NCBI GenBank assembly: GCA_025964685.1
Contig: JAOPYG010000220.1
Coordinates: 1 to 46,581, forward strand
Source of the DNA: Actinoallomurus sp.
GTDB taxonomy: Bacteria > Actinomycetota > Actinomycetes > Streptosporangiales > Streptosporangiaceae
Length of the DNA stretch: 46,581 nt
Direction: 5' to 3'
The notes beneath the pieces were generated by a model. That model had not been told where the DNA came from. It was given only the letters and a program-made list of their open reading frames with translations, and made no database searches. The position numbers and the translations under genes were made by a program. Below are positions 14,998 through 24,747 of this stretch, one piece after another. Position 1 is the stretch's first letter; the number at the start of each line of letters is the position of its first letter.

Positions 14998-17900
14998 TCA
15001 CGCCGTGGGCCAGACCGCCCGCATGCTCCGCTCGATGTCGGCCGCGACGCGGTCCGGCAGGGCGTCCGTGATACCGCTCGGCAGCCCGTCCTTCATGGCG
15101 TCGGCGATCACGTCCTTGAGGCCTTCGGCCACGGACGCGGCCAGCCGCCCGGCCGGCGCGGCACCCGGCACCCACGCCACCAGGGTGCCGGCGGGCAGGC
15201 GCGTCACCAGCACCGCCCCCGCCGCGAACGCCCCGGCGCAGCCCATCGCGATCACCCAGCCGTGCGGCAGCAGCGGCCTGCTGCCGAAGAAATGGCTCAG
15301 CACCGGCACCTGCACGATGATCCCGAGCGCGGCCAGCGAGGCGACTCCGGACACCAGCACCAGCGGGTCGCGCCCGCCGGCCACGATCGTCTGCGCCAGC
15401 TGGGTACCGACCAGGGCGACCAGCCCGATCGTGTCGGCCTGGTGCCGGGTGCCGCTCATCCGCCCCAGCATCCAGGCGGTCATGGCCGCGCCCGCCGTCG
15501 CGCACCCGCGTACGGCGATGTCGCGGGTGAGGGCCGAGCCGAGCGAGCGTTCCGGTCCCTCTTGGAGCAACTCCTCGCGGGTGACCCCCGACGGCGGGCG
15601 GGCCGCGAGGGCGACCGCCGGGAGCATGTCGGTGAGCAGGTTGACCAGGAGGAGCTGGCGGACGTTGAGCGGGCTGCTGCCGCTCACCAGCCCGGTGAGC
15701 ACCGTGAAGGCGATCTCCCCCAGGTTGCCGCCGAGCAGCACCGCGAGCGCGTCGCGGGTCGACCGCCACATCGCCCGGCAGTCGGCGATCGCATCGGTGA
15801 TGGTCTCGATCCGGTCGTCGGTCACGACGACGTCCGCGGTCTCGCGGGCGGCCGGTGTGGCGCGCTCGCCGAGCGCGATCCCGACGTCGGCCAGGCGGAT
15901 CGCCGGGGCGTCGTTGGCGCCGTCCCCGGTGACCGCGACCACTCGGCCCGCGGTGCGAAGGGCCTGCACCACGCGCGCCTTCTGGCTCGGGCTCACCCGC
16001 GCGAACACCGAGACGCCGGCCAGCGCCTCGGCGAGATCCTCGTCCGCCAGGGCATCCAGGTCCGCACCGGTCAAGATCTTGCCGTTCAGGAGGTTCAGCT
16101 CGGCGGCGATGGCCTCGGCGGTGGTGGGATGATCACCGGTGATCATCATGATGTCGATGCCGGCCTTGCGCAGCCGTCCGACGGCCTCGGCGGCGGTCGG
16201 GCGCACCGGGTCGGCGATGCAGACCAGGCCGAGCAGGCACAGCCGGTCGATACGCGACTCGGTGAGGTCCTGCCGGCCCGACGCCTTGCGTTCGCCGACC
16301 GCGAGGACCCGGTAGCCGAGGCGCGCCAGCCGGTCCACCTCCTGGTCGACCTTCGCGCGCGCGTCCGGGCCGAATGGCACGACGCCGTCCTCACGCACCC
16401 ACCGGTCACAGCGGTCCAGCACGATCTCCGGGGCGCCCTTGACGCTGAGGAGCTGACCGTCGGGGGTACGCCCCAGCACGGCGTGGTAGCCGCGCCCGGG
16501 CTCGAACGGCATCTCGTCGACGCGTTCCCAGGACCCCAGCCCCTCGGCGTCCTTCATCTCCAGCTTCCGGGCCGCGCGGATGATCGCCCGGTCGGTGGGG
16601 TGGGGAAGTTTCCGGCCGACCTGCTCCGGGCTGGCGCGGAGCGCTGCGGCGACGATCACCCGGTACCGCGGCGGCATTTTCTCGGCCGGTGAGCTCGACT
16701 CTCCGTCGGAGACGAGCCGCAGCCGCAGCCGTCCCATGGTCAGCGTGCCGGTCTTGTCGAAGCACAGGATGTCGATCCGGCCGAGGGCCTCGATCGTCGC
16801 CGGGTTGCGGACGAGCGCGCCGCGCTGGGACATGCGGCGCGCCGTCGCCAGCTCCGCGGCGGTCGCGACGAAGGGCAGCCCCTCGGGCACCGCGGCGACG
16901 GCGAGGCTGACGGCCGGGCCGAGCGCCTGAGCGAGCGGGCGCCCGCGCATCAGGTCCGACAGGAACAGTCCGACGCCGGCGCCCAGGGCGACCGGGAGCG
17001 TGACCGCGGTGAGCGCCTGCAGCCGCGACTCGACGCCGCCGGGGCGGCGTTCGCCGGCGAGCTGGGCGGTACGGCCGATCTCGGTCCGGTCCCCGGTGGC
17101 CACGACCACGCACGTGGCCTCTCCCGCCGCGATGACCGTGCCCTCGTACAGCATCGAGGTTCGGTCCGCCACGAAGGTGGACACGCTCGGCCGGGCGCTC
17201 TTGGTGACGAGCTGCGACTCGCCGGTGAGGCTGGACTCGTCGACCTCCAGTCCCTTCGCGGCGAGAAGCCGGCAGTCGGCGGGCACCGCGTCACCGGCGC
17301 TGAGCATGACGACGTCGCCGGGCACGAGCTGCTCCGCCGTCGCCTTGACGTCGGTGTCCGCCTCCTCGGGCCGCCGCAGCCGTACCCGGACCGCGCTCAG
17401 ATCCACGAGCTGCCGCAGGGCACGGTCCGCGCCGACGCGCTGCACGCCGGACATCAGGGCGTTGACGCCCAGAACCGTGCCGATCAGGGCCGCGTCGGTG
17501 ATGGAACCCACCACTGCGGAGACGCCCGCACCGGCCGCCAGGGCGGGCGTGAGCGGGTTGTCGAGCTCCTCGACCGTGACACGGGCCAGGCCGGGGAGCG
17601 GGGTCGTGCCGGTGTCCGCCAGCGTCCGCCGCCGCTCGGCCTCGGTCTCGGTGATGCCCGAGGAGGAGGAGTCGAGCCGGTCCAGTACGGCCTGGGCCGG
17701 CCACGCGTGCCAGGGGGTACGGTCGGCCGGCACGACGCCGGGCCGCCGGCTCACCGCCAGTCCCGCCCAGGTGCCGGTCGCCAGGGCGGACAGTGCCGCC
17801 GTGTCGATCGCGACCTGGGCCCGGCGGGCGGCGTTGCGCGGCGTGCCGGTCGCGGCGAGCAGCGCGCCGGCCATCGACCCGACCTCGGCGATCCGGGCCG

Positions 17901-19545
17901 AGCGCACGCTGGCCTCCCGTGCGGGCACCAGCGCGTCGACCAGCGGATACGCCTTGGCCAGGCCGGGACCGCACAGGATGTGGGCCCCCCAGGGCGGGTG
18001 GCCGCTGGTGCCCAGGAGCCCCACCCCGACGTCGGCGGCGGCCAGGGCGGAGCCGCCACGCGCGGAGATCAGCATGACCGTGCGCCCGTCCTCCTGGAGC
18101 CCGCGGACGGACGCCAGGAGGCGGCTCCCGCCCGGTACGGCCTGTTCGACCTCGAGGCGCCGGCGCATGCCGGCCCCGGCGCCCGCCACCGCCACCGGGC
18201 AGGCGCGCCGCGCGGCCGCGATCAGCGACTCGGCCACGGGGTCCAGCTCCACGACCACCGGGACGAGGGCGACCGGCCTTTCGTCACGCGCCAGCAGGAG
18301 CACGGTCGCACCGCTCTTGCGCATCTCCTCCGCCCGTTCCCTGGCTTGGGGCATCGCGCGGAGCCGCGGGTCCGAGGCCCGCAGAGGCGTCACCGCCCAG
18401 GGACCGTCCTCGTGCCGTTGGCTCAGCCGGTGCACGTCGACCAGTGTGTGGGCGCGCTCGTACGCCTCCTCCGGCGGGACGTCATCGCGCAGAGGGACGA
18501 CGTCCTCGACGAGCAGGTCGCCGGTACGCAGCGCCGACGCGTCGATCACCAGCTGGTCCACCCGGTCGAGGCGGCGCAGCGCCTCCGGCACGACCACGAC
18601 GACGTCATGGTGGGACGCCGCGATCCCGAGCTGGGCGGCGAAGGCGTCCCGGCCCAGCCGCGCCGCCTTGGGCACGCCCGCGGCCAGCACCCCCTGGGCC
18701 CGGTCGATGTCACGGCCGAGCACATACGTGCCGACGGCCGCGGTCAGTGCCGCCGGGATGACCCAGGCGGCGCGCTCCACAGGCCCGTACGGCAACGGCA
18801 CCGGTCGCGGCGGCACCTCGAGCGGCCGGGCCTGGAAGGCGCCCGCGATCGGCCCGAGGCTGTGGGCGCGCCGGTTCCAGGTCTCCGCGTGCCCGTGCAT
18901 CTCGGCGGTCCGGATCAGACGGTGCACGGAGCTGATGAGCGGACCGGTCGGCTGGTACGCCAGCGTGTGACTGACCACGATGCTCGTGCCGAGGAGCAGG
19001 TCGGTGGCCGGGCGGCCGATCCGCCGTTCCAGCGCGATCCGCACCTGGGGTGCCGCGTCGGCCATCGCGATGAGGGTCGACACGCCGGGCGGCAGCGGAG
19101 CGGTCCGGATCAGGCGGCCCAGCACGGCCGCGCCGCCCCCCGCCAGGTAGACGCCGGCCAGCGCCGCCTCGCGCAGGACCGTCTGCCGGCTCGCCGGATG
19201 ACCCGCGAACGGCTGATGCGAGACGTCGTGGTGCCGCTCGATGGCCTCGACGACGTCGAGCAACGCCTCGATCGGCGTCTCGTCGCCGTGGGCCACCAGG
19301 ACGAGCCCCAGGGGCGCGTTGACCTCCGCACGCGTCACCCCGGCCACCTTCTCCAGCCGGCCGGTGAGTGCCTTGGCGACGGCTTCGCCGCCCGGTCGGT
19401 GCACGCCGCGGACCCGGATACGCGTACGGCCCGGTGCCGTGTGCACCTGGCGTCGCTCCACCACACCGGCGACCGCGCCCGAAACCGTCCGCAGTACGGT
19501 GCCGGGCGCCCCGGTCGCGTGGTCGAGTAGTCCTCGCAGTCGCAT
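14998..19545 (-). CDS. Giant P-type cation ATPase (CtpI/CtpH-like)
   Basis: The protein has 1515 residues, far longer than the usual 800-1000 but typical of mycobacterial CtpI/CtpH relatives. Residues 20-100 resemble an HMA-like fold (GRTRIRVRGVHRPGG, then VAGVTRAEVN) without a CxxC metal site. Residues 100-650 are an N-terminal extension that includes a degenerate copy of HAD-like sequence (RTVMLISARGGSALAAADVG). The catalytic half is complete: TGES (about 773-776), AAVPEGLPF in the membrane, DKTGTLT with the phosphorylated Asp at D930, SVKGAPE, MITGDHPTT and TGDGANDAPA. ATG 19545 has CAGGAAG upstream. It pumps a cation, probably Ca, Mg or another divalent ion; the sequence does not say which. 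Confidence 0.85.
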   Translation of the reverse strand: MRLRGLLDHATGAPGTVLRTVSGAVAGVVERRQVHTAPGRTRIRVRGVHRPGGEAVAKALTGRLEKVAGVTRAEVNAPLGLVLVAHGDETPIEALLDVVEAIERHHDVSHQPFAGHPASRQTVLREAALAGVYLAGGGAAVLGRLIRTAPLPPGVSTLIAMADAAPQVRIALERRIGRPATDLLLGTSIVVSHTLAYQPTGPLISSVHRLIRTAEMHGHAETWNRRAHSLGPIAGAFQARPLEVPPRPVPLPYGPVERAAWVIPAALTAAVGTYVLGRDIDRAQGVLAAGVPKAARLGRDAFAAQLGIAASHHDVVVVVPEALRRLDRVDQLVIDASALRTGDLLVEDVVPLRDDVPPEEAYERAHTLVDVHRLSQRHEDGPWAVTPLRASDPRLRAMPQARERAEEMRKSGATVLLLARDERPVALVPVVVELDPVAESLIAAARRACPVAVAGAGAGMRRRLEVEQAVPGGSRLLASVRGLQEDGRTVMLISARGGSALAAADVGVGLLGTSGHPPWGAHILCGPGLAKAYPLVDALVPAREASVRSARIAEVGSMAGALLAATGTPRNAARRAQVAIDTAALSALATGTWAGLAVSRRPGVVPADRTPWHAWPAQAVLDRLDSSSSGITETEAERRRTLADTGTTPLPGLARVTVEELDNPLTPALAAGAGVSAVVGSITDAALIGTVLGVNALMSGVQRVGADRALRQLVDLSAVRVRLRRPEEADTDVKATAEQLVPGDVVMLSAGDAVPADCRLLAAKGLEVDESSLTGESQLVTKSARPSVSTFVADRTSMLYEGTVIAAGEATCVVVATGDRTEIGRTAQLAGERRPGGVESRLQALTAVTLPVALGAGVGLFLSDLMRGRPLAQALGPAVSLAVAAVPEGLPFVATAAELATARRMSQRGALVRNPATIEALGRIDILCFDKTGTLTMGRLRLRLVSDGESSSPAEKMPPRYRVIVAAALRASPEQVGRKLPHPTDRAIIRAARKLEMKDAEGLGSWERVDEMPFEPGRGYHAVLGRTPDGQLLSVKGAPEIVLDRCDRWVREDGVVPFGPDARAKVDQEVDRLARLGYRVLAVGERKASGRQDLTESRIDRLCLLGLVCIADPVRPTAAEAVGRLRKAGIDIMMITGDHPTTAEAIAAELNLLNGKILTGADLDALADEDLAEALAGVSVFARVSPSQKARVVQALRTAGRVVAVTGDGANDAPAIRLADVGIALGERATPAARETADVVVTDDRIETITDAIADCRAMWRSTRDALAVLLGGNLGEIAFTVLTGLVSGSSPLNVRQLLLVNLLTDMLPAVALAARPPSGVTREELLQEGPERSLGSALTRDIAVRGCATAGAAMTAWMLGRMSGTRHQADTIGLVALVGTQLAQTIVAGGRDPLVLVSGVASLAALGIIVQVPVLSHFFGSRPLLPHGWVIAMGCAGAFAAGAVLVTRLPAGTLVAWVPGAAPAGRLAASVAEGLKDVIADAMKDGLPSGITDALPDRVAADIERSMRAVWPTA

Positions 19546-19697
19546 GGCCGTCTTCCTGATGGCGTGCCTGTGCGGCACGGAATCGGTGGTGGCGCCGGTT
19601 CTCCGTCACCGGTCCCGCGTGGCGGCACGGCGGGACGCACGTCCGCCGCGGGGTTCGTCCCGGACCCACGCCCCGAAGAGCGGCACCGGGGCCCGCG

Positions 19698-20552
19698 TCA
19701 GCGGCGCGAGGTGCTGCCGGAGGTGCTGCCCGACCGCTCGCCGGTACGCCGCATGCCTCCCATGCCGCGGCCGGTCCGGCGCGCGATCATGGTGCCTAGG
19801 CCGATCGCCGCCGCGACCGGCCAGTCGATCGCGCCGAGGACGGCCGCGATGCCGAGCCCGCCGTAGAAGACGAGGCGTTCGGGCGGCGGAAGGAAGCCGG
19901 CGACGACCCTCCCGGCCTCACCGACATAGGACATTCCCGGGGCGGGGACGTGCATGACCTTGAGATGGGGCGTGAGGACGGGGACCGGGACGTTCACGCC
20001 GTTGCCGTTGCCGGCGGTCCGGCGGCCACCGGACGCCGCGCTCGTCCGACGGCCGGACGTCCTGGCACCGGACGCGCCGGTCGTCCTGGATGCGGAGGTG
20101 CGGCCGGCCGGGCTTCGCGTACCGGACGTCCCGCCGGCCCTGCTGGTGGACGCTTTACTTGTCGAGGCTCTGCTGGTGGACGCCCTGCCGGTCGAGGCCC
20201 CGCTGCCGGATGGCTTGCCGGCCGCCCTGGACGTCCCGCCGCCGGAGGTACGGGCGCTGGACGTACGGGCGCTGGAGGTTGCGCCGCCGGAGGTGCGGGC
20301 TGCGGAGGTCCGGGCCCTGGAGGTTCCGCTCCCTGAGGTGCGGGCGGCGGACGTACGGGCACTGGAGGTACGGGCGCTGGATCCGCCGCCCGTCGTCCGG
20401 CCACCGGAGGTCCCGCTCCCGGACGTCCCGCCACCGGATGTCCTGCCACTGGACGTTCCGCCACCGGATGTCCTGGCCGCAGAGGTCGTCGTGCGCGCGG
20501 AAGCGTTCCGCGGCGCGGTCTTCTCGTTGGTCGCTCGCCCAGCATCCGCCAT
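19698..20552 (-). CDS. Protein with Arg/Thr/Ser pentad repeats and a C-terminal membrane hairpin
   Basis: The 284-residue product has two parts. Residues 20-180 are low complexity: five-residue units such as ARTSG, GRTSG, GGTSS and ARTSA, then RASTS and KASTS. They are rich in Arg, Ser, Thr and Gly and strongly basic. Residues 185-260 are ordinary: PVPVLTPHLKVMHVPAPGMS, an ERLVFYGGLGIAAVLGAIDW hydrophobic segment, then AAIGLGTMIARR. This part looks like the conserved core, with one or two membrane helices, and the tail is again basic. It is upstream of the P-type ATPase on the same strand (152 bases), so they may be co-expressed. A basic repetitive domain could bind nucleic acid or another polyanion. 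Function unknown. Confidence 0.65.
   Translation of the reverse strand: MADAGRATNEKTAPRNASARTTTSAARTSGGGTSSGRTSGGGTSGSGTSGGRTTGGGSSARTSSARTSAARTSGSGTSRARTSAARTSGGATSSARTSSARTSGGGTSRAAGKPSGSGASTGRASTSRASTSKASTSRAGGTSGTRSPAGRTSASRTTGASGARTSGRRTSAASGGRRTAGNGNGVNVPVPVLTPHLKVMHVPAPGMSYVGEAGRVVAGFLPPPERLVFYGGLGIAAVLGAIDWPVAAAIGLGTMIARRTGRGMGGMRRTGERSGSTSGSTSRR
20130..20480 (-). repeat. 15-base tandem repeats coding for RTSxx/xASTS pentads
   Basis: On the plus strand, units like GGACGTACGGGCGCT and GGAGGTACGGGCGCT recur with variation in steps of 15 bases. They encode roughly 17 RTSxx-type pentads (residues 26-110) and a second block of xASTS units (about 123-140). The period is a multiple of three and the frame stays open, so this is an in-gene repeat, not a CRISPR array. 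Confidence 0.7.
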
Positions 20553-20901
20553 ACCGGTCCATCCCCCCGCTCACGTGCCCGAACGCGTTGTCCGGTTAAG
20601 TCCACGTTGTTTCCGTAAGTGGGCCGCCCCAAGCGTCACGCGGCAGATCCAGACCGACCTTTTCCCTGGTCACGGCGGCGTAATGGGAAGCGGCGCCACA
20701 TCACCACAGGGTCACTGCCGGCGGCCAGGCATCTTCGCCACGGCCGGCAGCCGGGACATCCTCTGACCAGCCGCATCTCACCGACGGTTACGATCATGAT
20801 ACTTCTTGTCCCCGATATCCGACGTCTCCGGAAGTACGCGGCCGGCGCGCCCGAGGGTACGGATACGGACGGCCCGATTAAGACCTGAGGAGTGGGGACA
20901 A
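20553..20901. other. Divergent intergenic region without recognised gene
   Basis: These 349 bases separate the pentad-repeat gene (minus) from the DUF202 pair (plus). They are less GC-rich (for example around 20590-20625 and 20780-20880) and probably hold both promoters, but I cannot place confident -35/-10 boxes. The DUF202 ribosome site GAGGAG is at 20887-20892. Confidence 0.4.
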
Positions 20902-21246
20902 ATGGCGCGCCAGGAGCCCGGTTATGAGCCCGACTACCGATTCTCCCTGGCCAACGAACGGACACTGCTGTCCTGGATCCAGACGGCGTTCGCGCTGCTC
21001 GCGCTCGGCCTGCCGCTCGCCGGGGGCATCCATGGGGTGGCGCTGCCGCGCTGGCACCACGAGATCGGAATGGGCGCGATCGCGCTCAGCGTGATGATCG
21101 TGCCGGCGGCGTACCGCAACTGGCGCCGCGCCCAGCTCGCCATGCGGCTCGGCGTACGGCTCCCCCGTGACCCGCTGCCGGTGATCCTCGCGTCGGGCGT
21201 GGCCGTGCTGCTCGTGACGACGCTGGTCAGCGTGGCCACCACATGA
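20902..21246 (+). CDS. DUF202 membrane protein (YidH-type)
   Basis: This 114-residue protein contains the DUF202 signature RFSLANERTLLSWIQTAFAL, a conserved polar N-terminus (NERTxLSW) before the first membrane helix. Two more hydrophobic segments follow, at about 60-75 and 95-110. ATG 20902 has GAGGAG 9 bases upstream. The next DUF202 gene overlaps its stop by ATGA, so the two are an operon and perhaps form a heteromer. Family function is not established. Confidence 0.82.
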   Translation: MARQEPGYEPDYRFSLANERTLLSWIQTAFALLALGLPLAGGIHGVALPRWHHEIGMGAIALSVMIVPAAYRNWRRAQLAMRLGVRLPRDPLPVILASGVAVLLVTTLVSVATT

Positions 21247-21512
21247 GCTCCGGGCTCCAAGGGCAGCGCACCGAGCTGGCCTGGCTGCGGATGACGCTCT
21301 CATCCTGGGCGATGGCCGCGCTCACGGTCCGGCTGGCGTTCCCGTTGGGGCTCCTCGCCATGACGGGCCCGGTGGCGCTGACCGCGATCGCGCACGCCAG
21401 ACGGCGGCAGCTCAGGGACGGCGGCACCCCGCCCACACTGTCGCGTGGAGCCGCGATGCTGACGGCGGCCGCCTGCGTGCTGATCTCGCTTGCCGGCGCG
21501 CTGTTGTTCTGA
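21243..21512 (+). CDS. Second DUF202 membrane protein (YidG-type)
   Basis: This 89-residue protein has GLQGQRTELAWLRMTLSSWA, the DUF202 variant with QRTELAWxR, and three hydrophobic segments. It starts by an ATGA overlap with the first DUF202 gene. Paired small DUF202 proteins (YidH/YidG-like) are a common arrangement. The stop at 21510-21512 directly abuts the stop of the convergent RsbW-like gene. Confidence 0.78.
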   Translation: MSSGLQGQRTELAWLRMTLSSWAMAALTVRLAFPLGLLAMTGPVALTAIAHARRRQLRDGGTPPTLSRGAAMLTAAACVLISLAGALLF

Positions 21513-22028
21513 TCAGCAGTCCGGGCAGCGGAAGCAGGCCCAGACGACCTTTCCGCGGCTGGACAGCGGCGCCCAGTTCCACGAGTCGCTGAACGCCTCG
21601 ACCAGGTGCAGGCCGCGCCCGCTCTGGGAGGTGGAGTCCGGCTCCCGGAGCATCGGGATCTGGTCGCAGGGATCGGTGACGGCGCAGGTCAGCCGGCCGC
21701 TCGTACGCAGCAGGCTGACGCGGATCGGAACGCCTTCGTGGCGCTCGGTGGAGTATCCGGCGTAGCGCAGGGCGTTGGTGACGAGTTCGGAGACGACGAG
21801 CCGTACGTCGTCGTACATGTCGGCGAGGTCCCAGGAGTGCAGCACGTCCTGGGCGAAGTCGCGTGCCTCCTTGACGGACTCCGGAGCGGCGGGCAGTCCG
21901 ACGGACATCGTCTGAGGCGTGGGGGGGATCGGCGCGGCGCGGTGGTCGTGCCACCGCTCGCCCTGCGCGATCGTGGACAACCACTCCTGCGCCTCGTCGA
22001 CCGTTTCCCCTGTTCGTTCGCCTGTCAT
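21513..22028 (-). CDS. RsbW-like ATP-binding protein (AbaA-OrfA/anti-sigma type)
   Basis: This 171-residue protein has a GHKL ATPase domain of the anti-sigma kinase type. DDVRLVVSELVTNALRYAG is the N box with the Mg-binding Asn, TCAVTDPCDQIP replaces the usual D-x-G region, and SGRGLHLVEAFSDSWNWAP is the G box. The last part ends in CFRCPDC. ATG 22028 has GGAG 8 bases upstream on the minus strand; ATG 22052 is an in-frame alternative. It is divergent from a DUF5753 regulator followed by DUF397. That grouping is the known WhiJ/AbaA-like cluster of streptomycetes. It may act by ATP-dependent binding of a partner, not necessarily a sigma factor. Confidence 0.78.
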   Translation of the reverse strand: MTGERTGETVDEAQEWLSTIAQGERWHDHRAAPIPPTPQTMSVGLPAAPESVKEARDFAQDVLHSWDLADMYDDVRLVVSELVTNALRYAGYSTERHEGVPIRVSLLRTSGRLTCAVTDPCDQIPMLREPDSTSQSGRGLHLVEAFSDSWNWAPLSSRGKVVWACFRCPDC

Positions 22029-22110
22029 CGAGCGCGCTCCGTGTGCCGTCATCCGCGATGCTCTGGCAATCAGTGATCGACGTGTCCGCGCGCTATCCTG
22101 CTCGACATGT

Positions 22111-22140
22111 CTTGCAGATGCAAGGCCCGATGCACGTGCA
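22111..22140. promoter_or_regulatory. Paired palindromes in the divergent promoter region (candidate operator)
   Basis: CTTGCAGATGCAAG (22111-22124, arms CTTGC/GCAAG) is followed by the perfect palindrome TGCACGTGCA (22131-22140). Both lie between the RsbW-like gene and the DUF5753 regulator, where the XRE protein would be expected to bind. Confidence 0.4.
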
Positions 22141-22214
22141 GATGCCCGTGCGCACTCTGACAGCGACGGGAGGAGTGGCAGACTGTGCGCTGACCGATGC
22201 TCATGGAGGTAGGG

Positions 22215-23081
22215 GTGGAAACAGCGCAGCCCGCCGGAGGACCGACCGTTCTTCGCCGGCTCCTCGGTGCGCAGCTGCGCCGGTTGCGTGAACGGCAGGG
22301 CATCACGCGTGAGGAGGCCGGATACGCCATCCGGGCCTCGGGCTCGAAGATGAGCCGCCTCGAGCTGGGGCGGGTCGGGTTCAAGGAACGCGACGTCACG
22401 GACCTGCTCACCCTGTACGGCGTCACCGACGAGACCGATCGGGACACGCTGCTGGCCCTCGCCCAGGACGCCAACAGTCCCGGCTGGTGGCACAGGTACG
22501 GTGACGTTCTGCCGGGCTGGTTCGAGACATACGTCGGCCTCGAAGAGGCGGCGGCCCTGGTCCGCACCTACGAAGTCCAGTTCATCCCCGGTCTGCTGCA
22601 GACCGAGGCATATGCCCGTGCCGTGATCTCCCTGGGCAACTCCACCGCGCCTCCGGAGGAGATCGAGCAGAGGGTCAGCCTGCGAACAACACGTCAGAAA
22701 CTACTCACGCGCGGGGACTCCCCTCGCTTGTGGGCTGTCGTGGATGAGGCGGCGTTGCGCCGTCCGATCGGGGGCCGGGATGTGATGCGCGGGCAGATCG
22801 AGCGGCTGATCGAGGCCACCAAACTGCCGGGCGTCATCCTCCAGGTGCTGCCGTTCCGGGTCGGCGGTCACACCGCCGAGGCCGGAGCCTTCACCTTCCT
22901 GCGTTTTCCCGAGTCGGACCTGCCGGATGTGGTCTACGTCGAGCAACTGACCAGCGCTTTGTACCTGGACAGACGCGACGACGTCGACAGCTATATGGAG
23001 GCCATGGAGCGCCTCTGTGTGGTCAGTGCGCCTCCGGACGACACCGCCGAGATCCTCAGCAGGATTCTCCAGGAGACATAG
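22215..23081 (+). CDS. XRE-type regulator with DUF5753 (WhiJ/Scr1-like)
   Basis: The protein has 288 residues from GTG 22215, which has GGAGG at 22206-22210; ATG 22197 and 22203 are in frame but lack a site. Residues about 10-70 form the helix-turn-helix (LGAQLRRLRERQGITREEAG, then ASGSKMSRLELGRVGF). The rest is DUF5753: FETYVGLEEAAALVRTYEVQ, FIPGLLQTEAYARAVI, LWAVVDEAALRRPIGG and VILQVLPFRVGGHTAEAG. Such regulators repress developmental or metabolic genes and are relieved or assisted by the adjacent DUF397 protein. The DUF397 gene begins directly after the stop. The relic at 4036-4458 is a second, broken copy of this family. Confidence 0.88.
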   Translation: METAQPAGGPTVLRRLLGAQLRRLRERQGITREEAGYAIRASGSKMSRLELGRVGFKERDVTDLLTLYGVTDETDRDTLLALAQDANSPGWWHRYGDVLPGWFETYVGLEEAAALVRTYEVQFIPGLLQTEAYARAVISLGNSTAPPEEIEQRVSLRTTRQKLLTRGDSPRLWAVVDEAALRRPIGGRDVMRGQIERLIEATKLPGVILQVLPFRVGGHTAEAGAFTFLRFPESDLPDVVYVEQLTSALYLDRRDDVDSYMEAMERLCVVSAPPDDTAEILSRILQET

Positions 23082-23321
23082 ATGCAGTACCCCACCTACA
23101 ACGGCGTTCCCGCCACCGACCTACTCGACGTGAGCTGGCAGAAGAGCCATCGCAGCAACTCCCAGGGCAACTGCGTCGAGCTCGCGAAGCTGCCCGACGG
23201 CAGCGTCGCCGTACGCAACTCCCGGCATCCCACCGGGCCGGCCCTCGTCTACACCAAGGCCGAGATGCAGGCGCTCATCCAGGGCGCCAAGGCCGGTGAC
23301 TTCGACAGCCTTCTCGTCTGA
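23082..23321 (+). CDS. DUF397 protein, partner of the DUF5753 regulator
   Basis: This 79-residue protein has VSWQKSHRSNSQGNCVELAK, then DGSVAVRNSRHPTGPALVYT, the full DUF397 layout with W-x-K-S, C-V-E and the R-x-S-x-x-P turn. It starts with ATG right after the TAG of the regulator gene, so translation is coupled. Family members such as those of the whiJ clusters bind their cognate DUF5753 regulator. Nothing is odd about it. Confidence 0.88.
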   Translation: MQYPTYNGVPATDLLDVSWQKSHRSNSQGNCVELAKLPDGSVAVRNSRHPTGPALVYTKAEMQALIQGAKAGDFDSLLV

Positions 23322-23331
23322 GATCTCTTTG

Positions 23332-23345
23332 TAGAACGTGTTCCT
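23332..23345 (+). promoter_or_regulatory. KstR-like box 1 upstream of fadA5
   Basis: TAGAACGTGTTCCT matches TnnAACnnGTTnnA at all but the last base. It lies 11 bases after the DUF397 stop and 83 bases upstream of the thiolase. Confidence 0.6.
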
Positions 23346-23385
23346 CCCCGGATCGGGAACATCATCGGTCTTGCCGGCCGTCCAC

Positions 23386-23399
23386 TAGAACAGGTTATG
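23386..23399 (+). promoter_or_regulatory. KstR-like box 2 upstream of fadA5
   Basis: TAGAACAGGTTATG matches all but the last consensus base. Together with box 3 it sits inside larger inverted arms, CCACTAGAAC and GTTCTAGTGG (23382-23419). Confidence 0.65.
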
Positions 23400-23401
23400 G
23401 T

Positions 23402-24585
<1,184 letters not shown>

Positions 24586-24709
24586 GCCCACCCGCCGTCA
24601 CCATCTCGAGCACCTCGGGCCCCAGCCCGCCGCCCCTTCGGGGATCGTTCACCGCCGCTACACACCGTGATGAGACCCGTACCACGTTGACCCTAACAAT
24701 CGCTTGGTT

Positions 24710-24723
24710 TAGAACGTGTTACA
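24710..24723 (+). promoter_or_regulatory. KstR-like operator upstream of first P450
   Basis: TAGAACGTGTTACA is a full match to TnnAACnnGTTnnA. It lies 24 bases upstream of the P450 ATG, just before GGAGG at 24736-24740. The 162-base gap after fadA5 holds nothing else I can name. Confidence 0.78.
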
Positions 24724-24747
24724 GGAAGGCGATCCGGAGGAGACCCG

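Noticed and set aside
20130..20480. Regular short repeats that could suggest a CRISPR array or regulatory iterons.
   Set aside because: The period is 15 bases with variable units and no unique spacers, and it keeps one frame open.
20580..20593. CGAACGCGTTGT, a partial KstR-like core upstream of the pentad-repeat gene.
   Set aside because: Outer bases do not match and no sterol-related gene is near.
19954..20766. A 270-residue plus-strand frame rich in Pro, Val and Ala repeats.
   Set aside because: It is the mirror of the minus-strand pentad-repeat gene; only the minus frame gives a conserved-looking C-terminal domain.
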